64,000 nucleotides of DNA from Microbulbifer sp. TB1203 (GTDB taxonomy: Bacteria > Pseudomonadota > Gammaproteobacteria > Pseudomonadales > Cellvibrionaceae). Positions within the stretch are counted from its first letter, which is position 1; each line of letters starts with the position of its first letter. The translations under genes and the position numbers were made by a program. The notes under the pieces were generated by a model. The model had not been told where the DNA came from. It made no database searches and saw nothing but the letters and a program-made list of their open reading frames with translations. Positions 63,363 to 64,000 of the stretch are shown here, piece by piece. The stretch spans positions 2,553,501 to 2,617,500 of the forward strand of contig NZ_CP116899.1 of NCBI RefSeq assembly GCF_030997045.1. The letters run 5' to 3'.

Positions 63363-64000
63363 CTAACCGGCGCGAAGGTGCCTCTTGTCGAACGCCACAG
63401 GCTCGGCCACAAATTTGACTGAACCAAAGGTTGGTTCGGCCTGGGCGACCCGCAGTGCCGCGCAAGAGGAGAGCGGGGGCTCAGCCTCATTGGATACCGG
63501 GCCCAACTGCGTCATCGACCAGACCGCAGCCCTCTCTTCCTTGGGGGAGATGCCGATGTACTTGCGGTAACAGCGGCTGAAATGGGGGGCGGATACAAAG
63601 CCACACATGGCGGCCACTTCTATGATTGAATTGGTCGTTTGCTTCAATAATTGCCGTGCCCGATTCAACCGCAGTTTCAGGTAGTAACGCGACGGTGTGC
63701 AATTCAGGTGCTTCAGGAACAGCCGCTCCAACTGTCGGCGGGAGATACCCACAAAGGAGGCCAGCTCCTCCAACTCAATGGGCTCTTCAATGTTCGCCTC
63801 CATCAGCTCGGTCACTTCCGCCAGCTTGGGCTGGTCCGACGACAGCAAGCGGCGCAGGGGCGTCCGCTGCAGTTCATTGTCCGGCCGCACCCGGTCACAG
63901 ACAAACATATCGCAAATCGCGCCTACCAGTGCCTGGCCATGCTGCCGTGTCATCAGGCTGAGCATCATATCCATCGGAACTCCGCCGCCCGTACAGGTCA
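63363..64000 (-). CDS. AraC/GlxA-family regulator, GbdR-like (5' end beyond window)
   Basis: The last 212 codons of an AraC-type activator; the frame continues past the window edge (TCTGGGVPMDMMLSLM at the boundary is the end of a GlxA/DJ-1-like ligand-binding domain). The DNA-binding part has both helix-turn-helix motifs: IELEELASFVGISRRQLERL and SIIEVAAMCGFVSAPHFSRC, with YRKYIGISPKEERA. Gene order (regulator, dipeptidase, DUF5943, dgcA) fits GbdR, which responds to glycine betaine and dimethylglycine. The C-terminal 40 residues after the second HTH are not conserved-looking. Confidence 0.88.
   Translation of the reverse strand, partial: TCTGGGVPMDMMLSLMTRQHGQALVGAICDMFVCDRVRPDNELQRTPLRRLLSSDQPKLAEVTELMEANIEEPIELEELASFVGISRRQLERLFLKHLNCTPSRYYLKLRLNRARQLLKQTTNSIIEVAAMCGFVSAPHFSRCYRKYIGISPKEERAAVWSMTQLGPVSNEAEPPLSSCAALRVAQAEPTFGSVKFVAEPVAFDKRHLRAG

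Overview
This window is chromosomal DNA from a GC-rich, Gram-negative gammaproteobacterium. Evidence is the Bam/LpxL outer-membrane genes, the rnd-ycgL-ycgN, recR-ybaB-dnaX and bamC-dapA neighbourhoods, a FabV enoyl reductase, and a series of TonB-dependent receptors (TBDTs). TBDT density, POT transporters and intergenic palindromes suggest a marine Cellvibrionales-type bacterium such as Microbulbifer. That taxonomic guess is inference from gene content only.

Layout. 0-10 kb: a POT peptide transporter, a MoxR-VWA pair, a membrane protein with a winged-helix tail, then the housekeeping run ycgN, ycgL, rnd, recR, ybaB, dnaX (all minus strand). 10.4-18.5 kb: a cell-surface-signalling set (FecI-type ECF sigma factor, FecR, STN-containing TBDT) followed by a second TBDT. 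18.7-22.3 kb: an accessory island with an intact VapBC, an XPF/ERCC4-type nuclease, a DUF1778 antitoxin whose GNAT toxin is cut by an IS256-like relic, a second PIN/ribbon-helix-helix pair, HigA with only a HigB tail left, and the decayed 3' end of another TBDT. 22.5-32.4 kb: two more TBDTs, a ComEA-like protein, a transglutaminase/TPR lipoprotein and a second POT transporter. 32.5-44 kb: TauE/SafE permease, metallo-hydrolase, bamC, dapA, an LpxL-type acyltransferase, DUF2789, tas, fabV, a thioesterase, miaE, a GT2-like protein and a universal stress protein.

44.4-64 kb is a one-carbon/betaine region. Genes for a GbdR-like regulator (cut by the window end), membrane dipeptidase, DUF5943 protein, DgcA, DgcB, ETF alpha and beta, a BCCT transporter and glutathione-independent formaldehyde dehydrogenase all run on the minus strand. 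Next to them lies the NAD-dependent molybdenum formate dehydrogenase fdsGBA-fdhD-fdsD with a divergent regulator. Read together: a betaine-type compound is imported, dimethylglycine is demethylated with electrons passing to DgcB/ETF, and the released formaldehyde is oxidised to formate and then CO2 with NADH formed at both steps. Betaine monooxygenase (gbcAB) and sarcosine oxidase genes are not in the window.

The DNA is rich in intergenic palindromes of several families (GTGGGAGCC, GTAGGAGCGG, GTAGGATGGGCAAAG, GCCGAGCTGGAGCTCGGC and GTGCGCACGGCGCAC types), one 175-bp MITE-like element sitting on the dgcA stop codon, and short tandem duplications at several gene ends. No tRNA, rRNA, CRISPR array or intact insertion sequence was recognised.
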